Source: Amphiura filiformis (lineage: Eukaryota > Echinodermata > Ophiuroidea > Amphilepidida > Amphiuridae). From it: a stretch of DNA of 64,000 nt. Below the pieces are notes generated by a model. The model worked only from the letters and a program-made list of their open reading frames with translations. It was not told the DNA's origin and did not search any database. The stretch is taken from assembly GCF_039555335.1 (NCBI RefSeq), contig NC_092636.1, positions 56,909,706 to 56,973,705 on the forward strand, written 5' to 3'. Shown here piece by piece: positions 1 to 11,221 of the stretch. The translations under genes were made by a program, and so were the position numbers. Every line of letters starts with the position of its first letter. The first letter of the stretch is position 1.

Positions 1-118
1 GTTTGACTTATAAATATTTTCAATTTAAGTACATACTCCAGGAGCATGTTTGACTACTTATAAATATTTTCAATTAAAGTAGATAGGGCCTACATGCCTC
101 TGGAGCATGCATGTTTGA
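1..118. repeat. Two-copy direct repeat at the window edge
   Basis: A unit beginning GTTTGACT and containing TTATAAATATTTTCAAT occurs at 1-47 and again at 48-112, each ending in GGAGCATG. The second copy carries about 15 extra bases including GGGCCTACATG. It may be part of a longer array that continues to the left of the window. No coding potential is visible. Confidence 0.6.
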
Positions 119-120
119 CT

Positions 121-1379
121 TTGGAGAGCGCTGCGGTACCCGGTATAGTTCCCTCGCCTTGCACTGAGGTCGCGGGTTCAGTGCATTTGGTTTATCCCGA
201 TTCCATGCTCGCTCATAGGCAGTCCGGGATCTCCGGTTTCCTCCTGCTTTCAAAAAATCGGTGATTACCGAAGTTGTTTGGCCGTATCAAAAACTCTTCA
301 CCCAATGGAATTTGGGGAGCTGCACAGAAAATTGGTGGATGTTACAATCTAAGTGTGTCTAAGGTCTGCGCCAGGTTCGGCTGCAACTGGTCTATGCGAT
401 CTGATTGTGATGATTCACCATGGCAGCGAATAGGAGAGAGCGGGGAGTGTTCGCCCTATTTTTTTCTGACCAGCCTAGCGATGTCAATTTTAAGTTTGGG
501 GATGACCTGATTAGAAAGCCCTATATGTCTTGGCTATATATGACAACAAGAACTAGGCCTTACAATAGCAACAGGATAGAGCAAACAAAAACTTGCAAAG
601 TGGCGAACTTGCACCAGTTAAAGTTAAATAGGGCCTATTACATAATAACAATAACATATTCAATGCAAACATTCAGCAAGAGTATATTAGGGCATTCATT
701 TTCTTCTGGGGAGTTACTAAATTTATTGCAGGGGTCGGGGTCAGTGTGAAATGTAGGGGTCTATAAAGTGAGGTAAAACATATTTGCTTAAAACTTCGGG
801 GGGATTTATAGGACATAAACGAGGGTATGAGTAATACTGATACTACATATAACTTGCTTTTCGGTAGTTTTATCTTGTTTAATGGTATAATTATTAATAT
901 TTTGCATAATATGCATAATATATAGGCCTACGCTTCAAACGGGGGAAGAACACGTACGAGGCTGAACTTTACCCACACAATTTCTCCTTTTTCAGGAGAA
1001 ATACGCATAAAAAAATTGCAGCAAGTGTCAACTTGTAATGTAATAATTATTCTCTTCGAACAGAGATAAACTTGTTTTTTGCTATAGACCTGCCCTTTAA
1101 TGTAAGAAAAAATTGCGTTTTGGTGTAATTTTTTTGTTTTGGTTGCAGTTCGATGAACATAATAATTATGTCACGTAGCTAATATGAGAAGTTTATAATG
1201 ACCTATGTCACCTAATTTTCCATCACCACCAACTTCCCCGATGGCCGTAGTGAATCACGTGCCGTGGGCGAACCTACCCTAACACTCCCCGCTCTCCCCT
1301 ACAGCGCTTTGAACCTTTCAAGATCTGGAAAAAGGCGCTATATAGGCCTATATCCGAAATTTATTATTATTTATTTATA
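121..1379 (+). mobile_element. tRNA-derived SINE, interrupted copy
   Basis: Segments 121-430 and 1302-1379 together align over their whole length with the uninterrupted SINE at 63245-63648 (opposite strand). The head is a degenerate tRNA-like region with a B-box-like GCGGGTTCAGTGC. The body includes a stretch around CCCAATGGAATTTGGGGAG, and the tail contains GGCGCTATATAGG followed by an A/T-rich end, like the 3' tails of CR1/L2 LINEs. The copy is split by an 867-bp TIR element at 433-1299. The short ORFs here are chance frames. Confidence 0.8.
433..1299. mobile_element. TA-duplicating non-autonomous TIR element (copy A)
   Basis: Ends are GGAGAGAGCGGGGAGTGTTC and its inverted counterpart ending CTCCCC, with TA on both sides (431-432, 1300-1301). 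The SINE at 63 kb supplies the empty site (GCGAAATTACAGCG), which supports a TA target duplication. It matches the element at 50926-51947 in reverse orientation, over both the terminal regions and the sequences just inside. No transposase ORF is present. The TA duplication suits the Tc1/mariner group, but the superfamily is an inference. Confidence 0.8.
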
Positions 1380-2418
1380 GTCGCTGAGGTAAAAATTCCA
1401 TCATTTATTATAAAAATGTTTTGATAAACTACCCTTTATAGCGCAAAAACCTAATACATCTCAATGCGCATGGACAAATTTCGAAAAAAACCCTAAAAAA
1501 CTATAAATGTTGTGGAAATCTCACATTGTGTTGAAGCAACACCTAAATATGACCCAAATGGCTTGCCATATCGGAGTTATCCCTGAATGAAAGAGTCATC
1601 TCGTCACTCGACAACAAAATAATTAAAATTGACAACGGGAAAATTTAATTGCTTTCGTAATTTATTACAAATGTAAACTTATAAATGTAATATACGCCTA
1701 TATATGTACTGTTATTTTGCAAGTATAAGCCTTATTTTCAACTTAATGATGAATAAGTCCCGGAATAAGTTCTCATGAAGTGCCACTGATCTGCGAAACC
1801 TCCCTCTACGTGCGCGCCAACACCCCCTGTTCATGTGCCAAAAATGATCTTTACCCCCTCCCCTTCAAGTTACAAATGCAAGATTTTGGGGAACCCAATT
1901 AATTCAAAAACCTTCCCATTCAGCATGTTCAGTGATCCCAGCGCGTTAAGTGTAAAATAATAATAATAATAATAAATAAATAAAATTGTTTGTAAATTAC
2001 TTCACTTTGAAGTGTCATTAGGGAGCATTGGGTGAAAATAGGCCTAGGCCTATGACCTTTTTAAAATTGGGTCTTTGGATGAGAGCCAAAAACCGCCTCG
2101 AAAATTAAATTTCTGGTTCCATATGGCTTTGTAACTTTGTTGGTTTCAAAAGCCAGTACCGGTAACAAAAGCTATAAATTTGCGTTTTTTGGGTAGGCCT
2201 AATGGTGAAAAATTGGTATACTGAGCATCCGAAAGTCGACGGTGTGGCCGGGCGGTGTGGCACCAGAAGCAGAGGAGTGTCAGAGGTATGAATGTGTGAC
2301 AATAATTGCTTGCCCCCCCGGCCCCCGCCACCTCTCGGCTTGTCAGCTTGCGCCTCCCCTCTCGGCTTTCCACCCCCCCTTTCCAATTATTTTTTACCCT
2401 TCCAGTATTAGGGGGCCT
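1380..2418. other. Unassigned AT-rich spacer
   Basis: No gene or recognisable element is seen. An (AAT/AAAT)n microsatellite lies at about 1957-1985. The overlapping ORFs on both strands around 2.1-2.45 kb are low-complexity proline- or glycine-rich frames without a family match. Confidence 0.4.
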
Positions 2419-2469
2419 AATCGTAAAATTATAGATGCGCAATAATTGCGCATCTATAATTTTACGATT
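2419..2469. repeat. Perfect 24-bp inverted repeat with 3-nt loop
   Basis: Arms 2419-2442 and 2446-2469 are exact reverse complements (left arm begins AATCGTAAAATTATAGATGC) around the loop TAA. This would extrude as a cruciform. The loop is too short for a typical pre-miRNA. It may be the core of a small palindromic element. Confidence 0.85.
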
Positions 2470-2924
2470 GCCCTGGATTGGCATTAACCAGGTTTAACCA
2501 GAGAAGACCTTTGGTTTATAATATTTTTATTGGTTAATAATGCCAAAGGTCATTTATCTGACCTTGTGATTTGTTTTTAAAATAAGGAGCACGTTACCAA
2601 AACATTAATCACTCACTCATAAGAATAAAATTCACCATCAACCAAGAAATCGAAGGATATCATGTAAGTCAACGTTAATCCTATTACAAGAGTGAAACAT
2701 TTTATGTTTTTTGACATGCAATGAAATAATAACAAATTTTATTTGTCTTTTATTTTATAGAAACACAATTAGTGCAGAATTCGGCAGATTTGATTTGTCG
2801 CATGCGTGTGAATTTTTACCTTGATCGAATGCCGGCACAGGAAGCAATTTATCACATTTTCCAATGATAAACGGAGTAAGTATAAATTGTAAAGTATGCG
2901 GTATATCATGATATGCATTTAAGA

Positions 2925-3000
2925 AATAAAGGGTAATGCTTTATCCTTTACACCCAAATAATGTGTCCGAGGCAGCCGGCAGTAAAATTAAACGTAAAAA
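2925..3000. repeat. Repeat fragment shared in inverted orientation with 6995-7065
   Basis: The sequence containing AATGTGTCCGAGGCAGCCGG and CAGTAAAATTAAACG is matched as reverse complement near 6995-7065 (GTTTTTACTGCCGAGGACAC and the following 50 bases). The two lie about 4 kb apart and bracket RT debris on both strands. Confidence 0.6.
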
Positions 3001-3029
3001 CGTCCCATGCAATGCATGCATGCATTGCA

Positions 3030-3240
3030 TGGGCATGGTCCGCGCACACTTGGACTACGCATCTGCAGCGTGTCTTGGACTACACATCTGCAGCGTGGGA
3101 TCCGTACACTGTCAAAAACATTACTGATCTTGAAAAAGTCCAGAATGCTGCAGCTACTGGCTAGATTCGCGCTTTTGCGCTGCCTTAGAAACAGAATCTC
3201 CTGCTTCCACAAGATCCTTCTTCAGTCTTCAGTGCGGTGA
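3030..3240 (+). pseudogene. Fragment of non-LTR reverse transcriptase (C-terminal part)
   Basis: Across two frames one reads SAAWDPYTVKNITDLEKVQNAAA (frame of 2961-3164), then an arginine-rich stretch with LLRCLRNRISC in the next frame. This is the region after the RT catalytic domain in CR1/L2/jockey-like LINEs (pattern LEYAS..WDP+....I..LE.VQ..AA). The preceding part repeats itself (TTGGACTACGCATCTGCAGCG appears as two near copies at 3048-3090). It is a dead fragment of about 200 bp; the clade cannot be fixed. Confidence 0.6.
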
Positions 3241-3581
3241 TCCCTTTGCAGCTAGATGAAGTTATATACCTCATATATAGATTCCTGTCATCTGATTGGT
3301 TGAAAGTGCAGTCATTGAATTAACTATGCCCGCAAAATGAACTATGGACCGGTCCATGGAAATGAACTATGGACCCGGTCGTCATGTGCGTCCACGATCA
3401 AACTGCGCGTTTTCCCAGCGTAAAATGATATTACGCACGCGTTAATGTTTTCACGCGCTACAAATACGCAGAAATCGCAGATTGTAATCTGTGTGCCGTT
3501 CGCATTGAAACTATTAATTTTTCTTCCCAAAATCGATGCTTTTAACCAAACAGATGACAAGAATCTTAAGATTTGTATAAA
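3241..3581. other. No gene seen; repeat-like spacer
   Basis: Contains a short local duplication of AATGAACTATGGACC (around 3337-3378) and the phrase CTGATTGGTTGAAAG, which recurs near other palindromic elements of the window (around 21880). No ORF of note. Confidence 0.4.
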
Positions 3582-3742
3582 ACAAATATTGACTGCTTTT
3601 TATTGGGCATGGTTAAAATTATAGGCCATGGTGATCTCAAAACCATGACTATGCCCTCGGCCACGCCTCGGGGCATAGTCATGGTTTTGAGATCACCTTG
3701 GCCTATAATTTTAACCATGCCCCTCATAGCAGTCAATATTTG
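3582..3742. mobile_element. Near-perfect palindromic MITE (hairpin)
   Basis: Arms of about 75 bp: AAATATTGACTGCT at the left end pairs with AGCAGTCAATATTT at the right, and the arms continue through GGGCATGGTTAAAATTATAG and CTCAAAACCATGACTATGCC to a centre near CTCGGCCACGCCTCGG. Nearly the whole 160 bp is self-complementary. The ORFs on both strands are mirror images of the palindrome. A related palindrome lies at 21709-21840. Confidence 0.85.
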
Positions 3743-3745
3743 TAT

Positions 3746-4770
3746 ACTATACTGGGATTGGTGCAGGTGCAGCGTCAGAGCCATAAAGGTGCAGGTGAAG
3801 AATAAGGTGAAGAACTAAGCAAAGTTGACAAAACAAGACGAAACCGAGGGTGCGTTAAAAAGCCTGGTATGGTGACTACATATACAAATGACTTCGTACC
3901 CATGCACAGCATGGGTACGAATAAGCAGTATACAAAGACAGTGTACATGGATATCCATGGAGGAGCTGTCAAAAATTACATATTTCAAAACCAGGATAAC
4001 TGCGCCCATTATGAAAATTTACACAAACCCATCATTTTCAAAATACAATGAAACCCTATATTCCATTTTTGAAAAATATGATCCCTAATGTTTACTTACT
4101 TTTGTTCAGCAAAAACCAAATTCCAGTTTGTCAAATTCATGTCTCAGAATGTTTATATTTTGTAGACTGATAAATGTTTCCATATATTGCACCCAAGTGT
4201 CAGTGCTAAACCCCTCATGTGGAGCAAATGATATTACAAGAAGTCAATTTGACCAACCACATTTATAGATTAGGCTGTTCTTCCCCACCCATAATGATGT
4301 TTTGAAGCATGACCAAGCAACACCTTTAATCTTCTCAAGGCTAGATGACAGCATGTCATGTTTTAATTGGCCAACACCAAACATGTGATACACATGGCAG
4401 ACCTAAGCCAAGCTCTTTCAGTGAGTATGAAATCTCTGTTACCAGTGTATTGAAAAGCACATGTTCGGTGAAGTGCATCAAAGAAATAAATTGTTTGTAA
4501 AGACTTGATACAGTCTATTAGGCAACATGCTGTACATAAAGGCCTACAGGCTGTAGTTTGCCAAATGAAAATGGTGGCAAGTTTGATCAGAAGAATTTAT
4601 GTTGTGGAATTAAAACATTTATACATCATTTTGGCAACAAATTTCAACCAAATTGTTATTTTAAAAGGATATTCTTACAGAAGGACTTCTCCTTATCAAG
4701 TTTAGCAACAAAAGACATTGGTGAGTAAGTAACTTGTTGTAAAAAAACCTGCTGCACATGGCCATGTCAT
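3746..4770. other. No gene or element recognised
   Basis: AT-rich sequence. A small palindrome (GTACCCATGCACAGCATGGGTAC, 3897-3919) is present. ORFs are short and have no family features. Confidence 0.4.
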
Positions 4771-4799
4771 GGAAATCATGATTTCCTAATTTCCATGTG

Positions 4800-5750
4800 G
4801 ATTGTTAATTGATACCATTTTCCGCGTATAGTGACTACAGCAGACTGGAACCCACAGGTACCCGCATCCCTTTGATGGCAGGCAGGGCGGCTTCCTTGAA
4901 GGCTATGGTGGTAGAGAGAGTACAGCAGCTGCTGGTAGCTGGTTCCAGATCTTAACTGTGCGTGGATAGTATGAGAATTTGTAGGGTCTATAGTTGCTTC
5001 AGGCAAGGAGTACTTTAGCTGGTGGTCATGCCGTCCAATGAATGATGCAGGATGAATGCCTGGTGGGAATCTGATGTTTATGAGTTGGTAGTGGATTTTG
5101 TAGAATATTGTAGCTTGAGAAAGTAGGCGTCTGGTGTGGAGAGGATCCCACCCCAAGGTGGTAATAAGGGGGTGACCGATGTTGTTCTTGGTAATCTCCA
5201 AACACAAAAGCGGGCTGCAGCTCTTTGTACTTGCTCAAGTTGGTCCACTCCTGTTTTGGTGTATGGGTTCCACGTCTCAGAGGCATATTCCAACTGCGGA
5301 CGAACAAGGGCTTGAATGTACGCCTTGGCCTTCACTTGTTGTTTACATTGTGTTATTTTTCTTTGTAGTAGTCCAAGTGTACGGCTAGCCTTCTGTCTGA
5401 TCTTGTGACAGTGGTCGTCCCAGCGGAGGTCATGCGAAATGGTCACACCGAGGTAGTCATGATGATCTACCCTCTCAAGGGGCTCACCAGAGAAAGGTGG
5501 TGGCTGATGTTAAGCTTCCTCGTTATTGTTAGGACAGCACACTTCTTGATGTTAAAAGACATCAGCCAGGTAGATGACCATTCGGTGAGAACTTCAAGAT
5601 CTTTTTGAAGAATGGCATGATCTTCTGGATTGGCAATTTCTCTATAAAGGATACTATCATCGGCAAAGAGTCTCATTTTGGATTGGATATGGTCTTGAAT
5701 ATCATTAATATATAAGAGAATGGCATCATGGACATTGACCACACCAAATA
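4800..5750 (-). pseudogene. Truncated non-LTR retrotransposon reverse transcriptase
   Basis: Read on the minus strand, a degraded motif-B region (GVVNVHDAILLYINDI) is followed by the catalytic motif C, RLFADDSILY, then the post-catalytic region DYLGVTISHDLRWDDHC, KASRTLGLLQRKI, RPQLEYASETWNPYTKTGVD and LEQVQRAAARF. A C-terminal signature (SYYPRTVKIWNQLPAAAVL) lies near 4920-4990 in another frame. At least two frameshifts separate these blocks. Motif A and the endonuclease are missing, so this is a 5'-truncated dead copy of roughly 950 bp. The arrangement fits CR1/L2/jockey-like LINEs; the clade is not settled. Confidence 0.8.
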
Positions 5751-6575
5751 CATCGCCCCAAAGCATGAAAGACAGAACGGACCAGAAGAGGACACAACAA
5801 CCAATACCAAATTTACCAGACCAACACCTATGCGTCGGAAATACAACCAATACAAGATAAGACAGAACAGGCTTTTCCATACAGTGAACAATAAACAAGA
5901 AATGGAATCCAATGTTAACATATAATTTCTGCACAAGCGACTGATATCCTATCTTTAGTATTGATGCTTTCAGCCTTTAAATGATAGCAAGAAATGGAAA
6001 TCGCCCCAAAGGAAAGATTTTAATCGTGAAATTGATCGCCACATCTTATGGATTCACATTATCCTCCGGCAGAAATGTCAAACTGTCAATTACAACGTCT
6101 ACTAGTGGACTGGTTTTGAAATCCACTCTCATCAAACTAATCAAAACTGTAAACTAAAATTTTATCGAAAAAATCAAAAGAAGAAATACTAAATATTGCT
6201 TAGTTTCAATGATGCTTACCGATCGAGTCGCCTTGATGGTGTATTTCCGATCATTTTGCAACATGGTTGAAAAATATTTCCAAGATGCGAGTATCGCCAT
6301 TATGCATGGCCCGGTAACCTGGATAAAATTTAACGCGCAATCTATCGTCCAATCCTAGTTCACCTGAGTGATCATGTGGTTTGCCGAATGAAACCGAATG
6401 AAGCCGAATGAACGGTATCGGTGTCGGAACAAGGATTGTTACTTGTAAACAAATCGTTCGCCGGCACGCGTTTCAAGAAATTAAATTTACGATCTTTTGA
6501 TAATTAGTTAGGGATCGTTTTATTTTAACCTCTGGCATGAGAGATTGAAAATGTGGGTTAAAGATAAGCCACTCT
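5751..6575. other. No gene seen
   Basis: AT-rich spacer between two RT fragments. No convincing ORF, RNA gene or terminal repeat was found. Confidence 0.4.
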
Positions 6576-6679
6576 GTGTTCTCATTTTGCAACCAAAATA
6601 GGCTTCTCATAAAGCTTAAATTTGCTGGGACATTATGCTGGCCATCCATGGATTTGAAACATGGCGGATATACCAAGCA

Positions 6680-6875
6680 CCCTCACTACGTTCGGGTCTG
6701 TGAGGGTGCTCGACCAGGCATAACCAACACCGACGCTTTCATCAACTCATTTTTCCCACGAACGACCAGAGAGTGGAACATCTTGCCTGCATCCACCATT
6801 ACTCATCAAACAAATTCAGCTTTCAAGTCTGCCCAGGCTGAATGTAGCGACGGAGGATCCCGACTCCAAAAATAA
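6680..6875 (+). pseudogene. C-terminal fragment of non-LTR RT
   Basis: The frame reads KHPHYVRVCEGARPGITN, then AFINSFFPRTTREWNILPAS. The FFPRT..EWN.LP signature is the conserved extreme C-terminus of many CR1/L2/jockey-like RT proteins. The preceding residues do not match, so only the last 60 or so codons survive. Its strand is opposite to the RT at 4.8-5.75 kb, so it is a separate insertion or an inverted piece. Confidence 0.65.
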
Positions 6876-6956
6876 GACCTCTCAATCACACCTCCAGTTA
6901 AAACTTCTGCAGGGAGTATTTGGAGGTATAGCATCCAAGATCCAAGATCGAACGTA

Positions 6957-7045
6957 AATAATGGGTGAGGCGCAGCCGAACCCATTATTTAAACGTTTTT
7001 ACTGCCGAGGACACATTATTTGCATGTAAAGGATAATGCTGCACC
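6957..7045. repeat. Hairpin-containing repeat fragment (inverted copy of 2925-3000)
   Basis: AAATAATGGGTGAGGCGCAG and GCCGAACCCATTATTT form a hairpin. Downstream sequence is the reverse complement of 2925-3000. CCCATTATT/AATAATGGG pairs recur at 7213-7231 and near 7275. Confidence 0.6.
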
Positions 7046-7316
7046 CTTTATTTCTATTCTATTACCAGAAAATAGTGCGATTTAAAGAGAAAATATCATT
7101 TTTTGGCACAAAAATTTTAAGTTGTTTACTTCAAGCTGGACAGCGCGTATCACGGAAATGTTGCACGCGTAACCAAGCGTAATGCTGTGCGTAGAATGTA
7201 TTACGGCGCTTGACCCATTATTGCAGAATAATGGGCTCTCACGTGACGCGTTTCAACAAATCACAGTGCGCGATTTTGAATAATGGGTCGTGGAGGTAAT
7301 AGAATAATAAATAAAG
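7046..7316. mobile_element. Small inverted-repeat element (MITE)
   Basis: TTTATTTCTATTCTATTACC at the left pairs with GGTAATAGAATAATAAATAA at the right. Internal hairpins are CCCATTATTGCAGAATAATGGG and flanking AATAATGGGTC. No coding capacity. Confidence 0.6.
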
Positions 7317-8155
7317 TGATTCTCAAAAAATAAAAGTTTTGAATTTTTATTTTTAATGGTAAATATAAACACGATAAACATGGCCGGTATGCACATTATG
7401 CATGGTATGGCTATGGCCATTCCTACCTAAATCATTGTAAATGAAATTAAAGACATATCTATAGATAAAAAGACTAAAGTTGATTTTTTATTACTTCCGT
7501 GGTCCAAGCTGTGCGCCAAGCGTAGACGACCGTACTACTACTACACACAGAAGAAATAAACAATCACGCTTATTCATTGGCTGATCAATGCACTAGACAA
7601 CAACCCGGTTGACCCATTGACTTATGTGTATCACATCCCAAGACTTGCGTAATGTACGGAAACAAATTTTTTGTGCATAACATTTTAGGCCTATAGCAAA
7701 ATGTATATTTTGTCCAATTGTACAGCTACCGTATCGTTTCTACCCTGACCTATAAAAGTTACCTGTTATCAAAGTGTCCGCAAAAAACTGGTCATCGCAA
7801 GCATCTTTGATGCTGAAAACTAAGGATATTCACGCAGGGACAGGCCGAAAACCTTACCTCGATCGTAAAATCCAGCCGATGCATGTTATAAATAATTCAT
7901 TAAATTCATTGTGTAAATGTCAGTGAATGTGTCCATGTATTGTTATTGCACCTGCGAGAGCAGTTGTCAAGCTGAATTTATACTCGATCGCTGGATCACC
8001 AGTTCACCACGTGAATTCGCCTCTCAAAAACCTCTACGAGGTTGTTAAGCATCCATTCGAGCACGCTGACTGGCTTAGCAATTGTCAAAGTAGTTTTGTA
8101 AACCAATCAGGTTAAACATACTTTACTGGCGGGGTCACATGGGGGTCACATAAAT
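7317..8155. other. No gene recognised
   Basis: Mixed-composition spacer. The 62-codon ORF at 7927-8115 shows no recognisable motif. Confidence 0.35.
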
Positions 8156-10920
8156 TGCTTACTTACTTGCTTAATTCGAGTGGTGTCCTCGAACTGTGAT
8201 GGCTTTCCACAACTTCCTGTCCTCCATTGCTGTCTTGAAGTCTGTTGCCTCCAGTCCAGTGTCATCTTCCAGAATGTCAATGTAGGTCAGAGCAGGTCTT
8301 CCAGGTTTCCGCCTCCCATGCTTGGGTATCCAATGATCCATTTTTGATGCGGGCTCCTCGCTTCTGGAACAGTGGCCAGCAAACCGGGTTCTTCTTTCCC
8401 TGATCTTGTGGCTTATTTTGGGAATATCTCCATATAGGTTTGCATTTGACATATGTTCCTTCCAATGTACATTCAGAACAGTTCTTAGCATGCGGGTGTA
8501 ACAGCCATCCAGACCCTTTGCAAGTTTAGGGGTGAGGGTCCATGCTGCGCATCCATGAAGCAGCACTGACTCCACTGTTGCAGCAAAGATTCGGAGTTTG
8601 AAACTCCTGGTAAGAGTTGACCTCCAGATTTTCTTAAGTTTACTGCACGCCCTCCATGCTGCTGCTTTACGTAACTTTACATCCCTTTCAGTGCTTTTCA
8701 TCCAAGCGCCTAGGTACTTGAAGTCATCTACCTCCTCTAGTACCACACCCTCATTTGTTGTGATGTTTTCTCTCCTGTTATTGTAGGACATATACTTTGT
8801 TTTACTTCCATTCATCTTCAGGCCCACTTTAGCAGCTGAAGTCTCCACTCTATGAAGCAGTTCTTGTGCTTGGTGTATTTCCTCAGACAACAGTGCAATG
8901 TCGTCAGCAAAATCAAAGTCTGTCACCACGACTGGGCCAACTCTCCTACTTCGTCTCTTTTCCAGATGAAATCCTAGCTCCTCTTCATTTCCTTCAATAG
9001 CTATTCTCAGTGCAAAGTCGAGGACAATCACGAACAGGTATGGGGCGAGGTATCCCCTGAAGTACTCCTGCTAAGATTTCAAACAATTCTGTCTCGCCAT
9101 CTGGTGATATTACTTTGGCTTTTGTGTTTTGGTACATGTTGCCAATAGCTTCAACAATGAGTTCAGGAATTCCGTAGGCATGGAGTATCTTCAACATCTT
9201 GCCTCTATGGATGGTGTCGAAAGCTTTCTTGAAGTCGATGAATGTTATTATCGCTGGCAGGTTATGCGCTTTTACCTCTTCAATCAGCCCACGCAGTGCA
9301 AGGATGTGTCCAACAGTCGTTCTACCAACTCTAAATCCATTCTGATTTGTTCTCAGATGCTGGTCAATTTCAGGTCTGATCCTATTAAGTATCATTCTGT
9401 TGTAGGTTTTGGCTCCGATGGAGGTTAGACTGCTCCCGCGGTAGTTGTTTCCGGAGCTAAGATCTCCTGTTTTAGGGATAGGAACAATATTAAGTATGGA
9501 CCATTGATCCGGTTTCTTCCCTTTGAGAAGTGCGTCATTGCAGAACCCTAACACAATGTCATCTAGGTTGCATCTCTTCAGCACTTCTGGAGGTATGTTG
9601 TCCTCTCCACAGCTCTTTCCCTCAACCAAAGATGCTTTAGCTTCTTCATATTCTTCTTTGTCAAATGGCCACACTTTAATATCAAGCTCGTCTAAAACTG
9701 GTGTTATTTCTTCTTCCTCATCATCGATGTCAGGAGGGCTTCCAAGAAGACCTTTGAAGTGGTTGTACCAATTGGTGACCCTTTCACTTTGTGTATTTCC
9801 CTTCAACTGACCTGTACTGCATGCCTTTCTACCAGTGATGTCGTTGATCAATTTCCAACTTTCACCATGTTTGGAGTTGACATGCGCTCTTTCAACCTCT
9901 TGCAACTTGCCATTTAGGTCTGCCTCGATGACTTTGTTGTATGCATCATCAAGGTTTTTCTTCGCCTTCTTGTACTCCTCTCTTTTACAATCAGTAGTGT
10001 CCAGTTGATATTCCTCATCGCCTCTCCCTGATATGGTCTCTTGCCTTTATGACTCTTGGATCACGAGAAAAGTTTGCCCTTCGAGATCGCTTCTTTGCAG
10101 GGATGATCTTCTCAGCTGCTTCCTTGTTGGCAGCGATAAATCGGCTGTACTTATCCGTGGCTGTTTCCTCCATGTCTTCAAGGATTTCAAACCTGTTGTG
10201 CACTTCTATGGTGTACATCTTTTGGATATTTCTATCAGTGCTCAGGGATTTCCAATCGAACTGGTTCTTCCTTGGTAAAGTCTTGCTCTTCCTGAGGCTT
10301 AGTCTTATTCTTGCCGACACTATTCTGTGATCGGAGCCCACACTAGCAAAGGTGTTGTATGCCTCAGCATTCTGCAGACTGTTCCTCCATTTTCTTCGTA
10401 TGAGTATATAGTCTAGTTGGTATTTATTGCCTCCTGGGCTTGTAAATGTCCATAATTTTCCAGCTTTCTTGCTTGAAACTGTGTGTTTGCAATGATGAGA
10501 TTCTTCTCTGTTGCTAGTTCCACAAGGTACTTTCCATTTCTGTTGGTGGTGTCATGGTATGTAAATTTAGTGTCTTCCAGTCCAACTCTAGCATTGAAAT
10601 CGCCCATCACTATCAAGAGGTTATGAGCTGGGATGGATTCAATGGCTCTCCTCATACTATCGTAGTGATTCTCTACTATGTCTTCATCAGCTACGTTGGT
10701 TGGGCAATATGTAACGATGACAGTTGTTGCTGGGTTACCCTGGAAGTTTGCGATGAGAATTCTGCTGTTGTGTGATCTCACACTGGCAAGTGAATTTTTA
10801 GCATTTTTGTTCAGTAGGATTCCAACCCCTCCAACTGCAGCTCCCGCATCGTTCTTAGTTGCTGATGTTGTAATCAGTGTCCTGCCCAGTATGTCTTCGT
10901 ATCTAATTGGTTCATCGTGA
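8156..10920 (-). mobile_element. 5'-truncated endonuclease/RT LINE (RTE-like)
   Basis: The element is read on the minus strand. The 5' boundary is near 10920, inside the AP-like endonuclease domain. The 3' end near 8160 runs into a short AAGT/AAGC-type tail (reverse complement of GCTTACTTACTTGCTT). It holds one degenerate ORF in at least four frame blocks. A short ATAATAAATTA duplication abuts the 5' end. The 3' microsatellite tail and single endonuclease-RT ORF fit the RTE group, but I cannot assign the clade firmly. Confidence 0.8.
8171..10920 (-). pseudogene. LINE endonuclease-reverse transcriptase, frameshifted
   Basis: In protein order: endonuclease pieces with GGVGILL and VMGDFNARVG (10413-10920) and MGSDHRIV (10341 downwards), which are the GDFN and SDH motifs of AP-like endonucleases. 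Next is an RT domain (9905-8994) with PIPKTGD, motif A FIDFKKAFDTIHR and GVLQG of motif B. Then comes the block 9031-8171 with motif C DFDFADDIALLS, the LHGCAAWTLT region and a basic C-terminus (KHGRRKPGRPALTYID). The frame is lost at about 9065-9080, inside motif B where two bases appear missing, and again between the endonuclease and RT blocks. The protein would cleave and reverse-transcribe at its target, but this copy cannot make it. Confidence 0.85.
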
Positions 10921-11087
10921 ATGATAATAAATTAATGATAATAAATTAATACCGTCAAAGGCAATGAATGGTTTTTGCAACCAATCACAAAACAGGTTAT
11001 ATGGCGCCCGTCGGAATTTTGCACACATCCATGACGTCATGCCCCAGTGACATGAGGCTTCGCTTGTATGTAAAAGCGAGCGAGTGG

Positions 11088-11093
11088 TATAAA
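11088..11093 (+). promoter_or_regulatory. Candidate TATA box of the mS38 gene
   Basis: TATAAA in the context GTGGTATAAAGTCAG lies about 30 bases upstream of a plausible transcription start near 11120 and about 560 bases upstream of the coding start. This is inferred from position and sequence only. Confidence 0.35.
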
Positions 11094-11119
11094 GTCAGTT
11101 TCACACCTGTGATTTATGA

Positions 11120-11221
11120 AGCGCATCCACAGCGCATTTGACTGTTCTTTGTGAAATTTTACGATTTTCAGCAACGGGATTCCATGAAATTGACGATTAT
11201 GTAAATTATTCTGCAGGATCG
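11120..11221 (+). other. Candidate 5' non-coding exon of mS38 gene
   Basis: A possible exon ends at GGATCG before the donor GTAATA (11222). The next acceptor, CTATCTATAG at 11641, is followed by GTAAACTGAGG and the ATG at 11653. A seven-codon upstream ORF (ATG 11184, stop ends 11204) would lie in this leader. The intron between contains iterated GAGTCC-type phrases (11390-11510). No transcript evidence is available. Confidence 0.35.
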
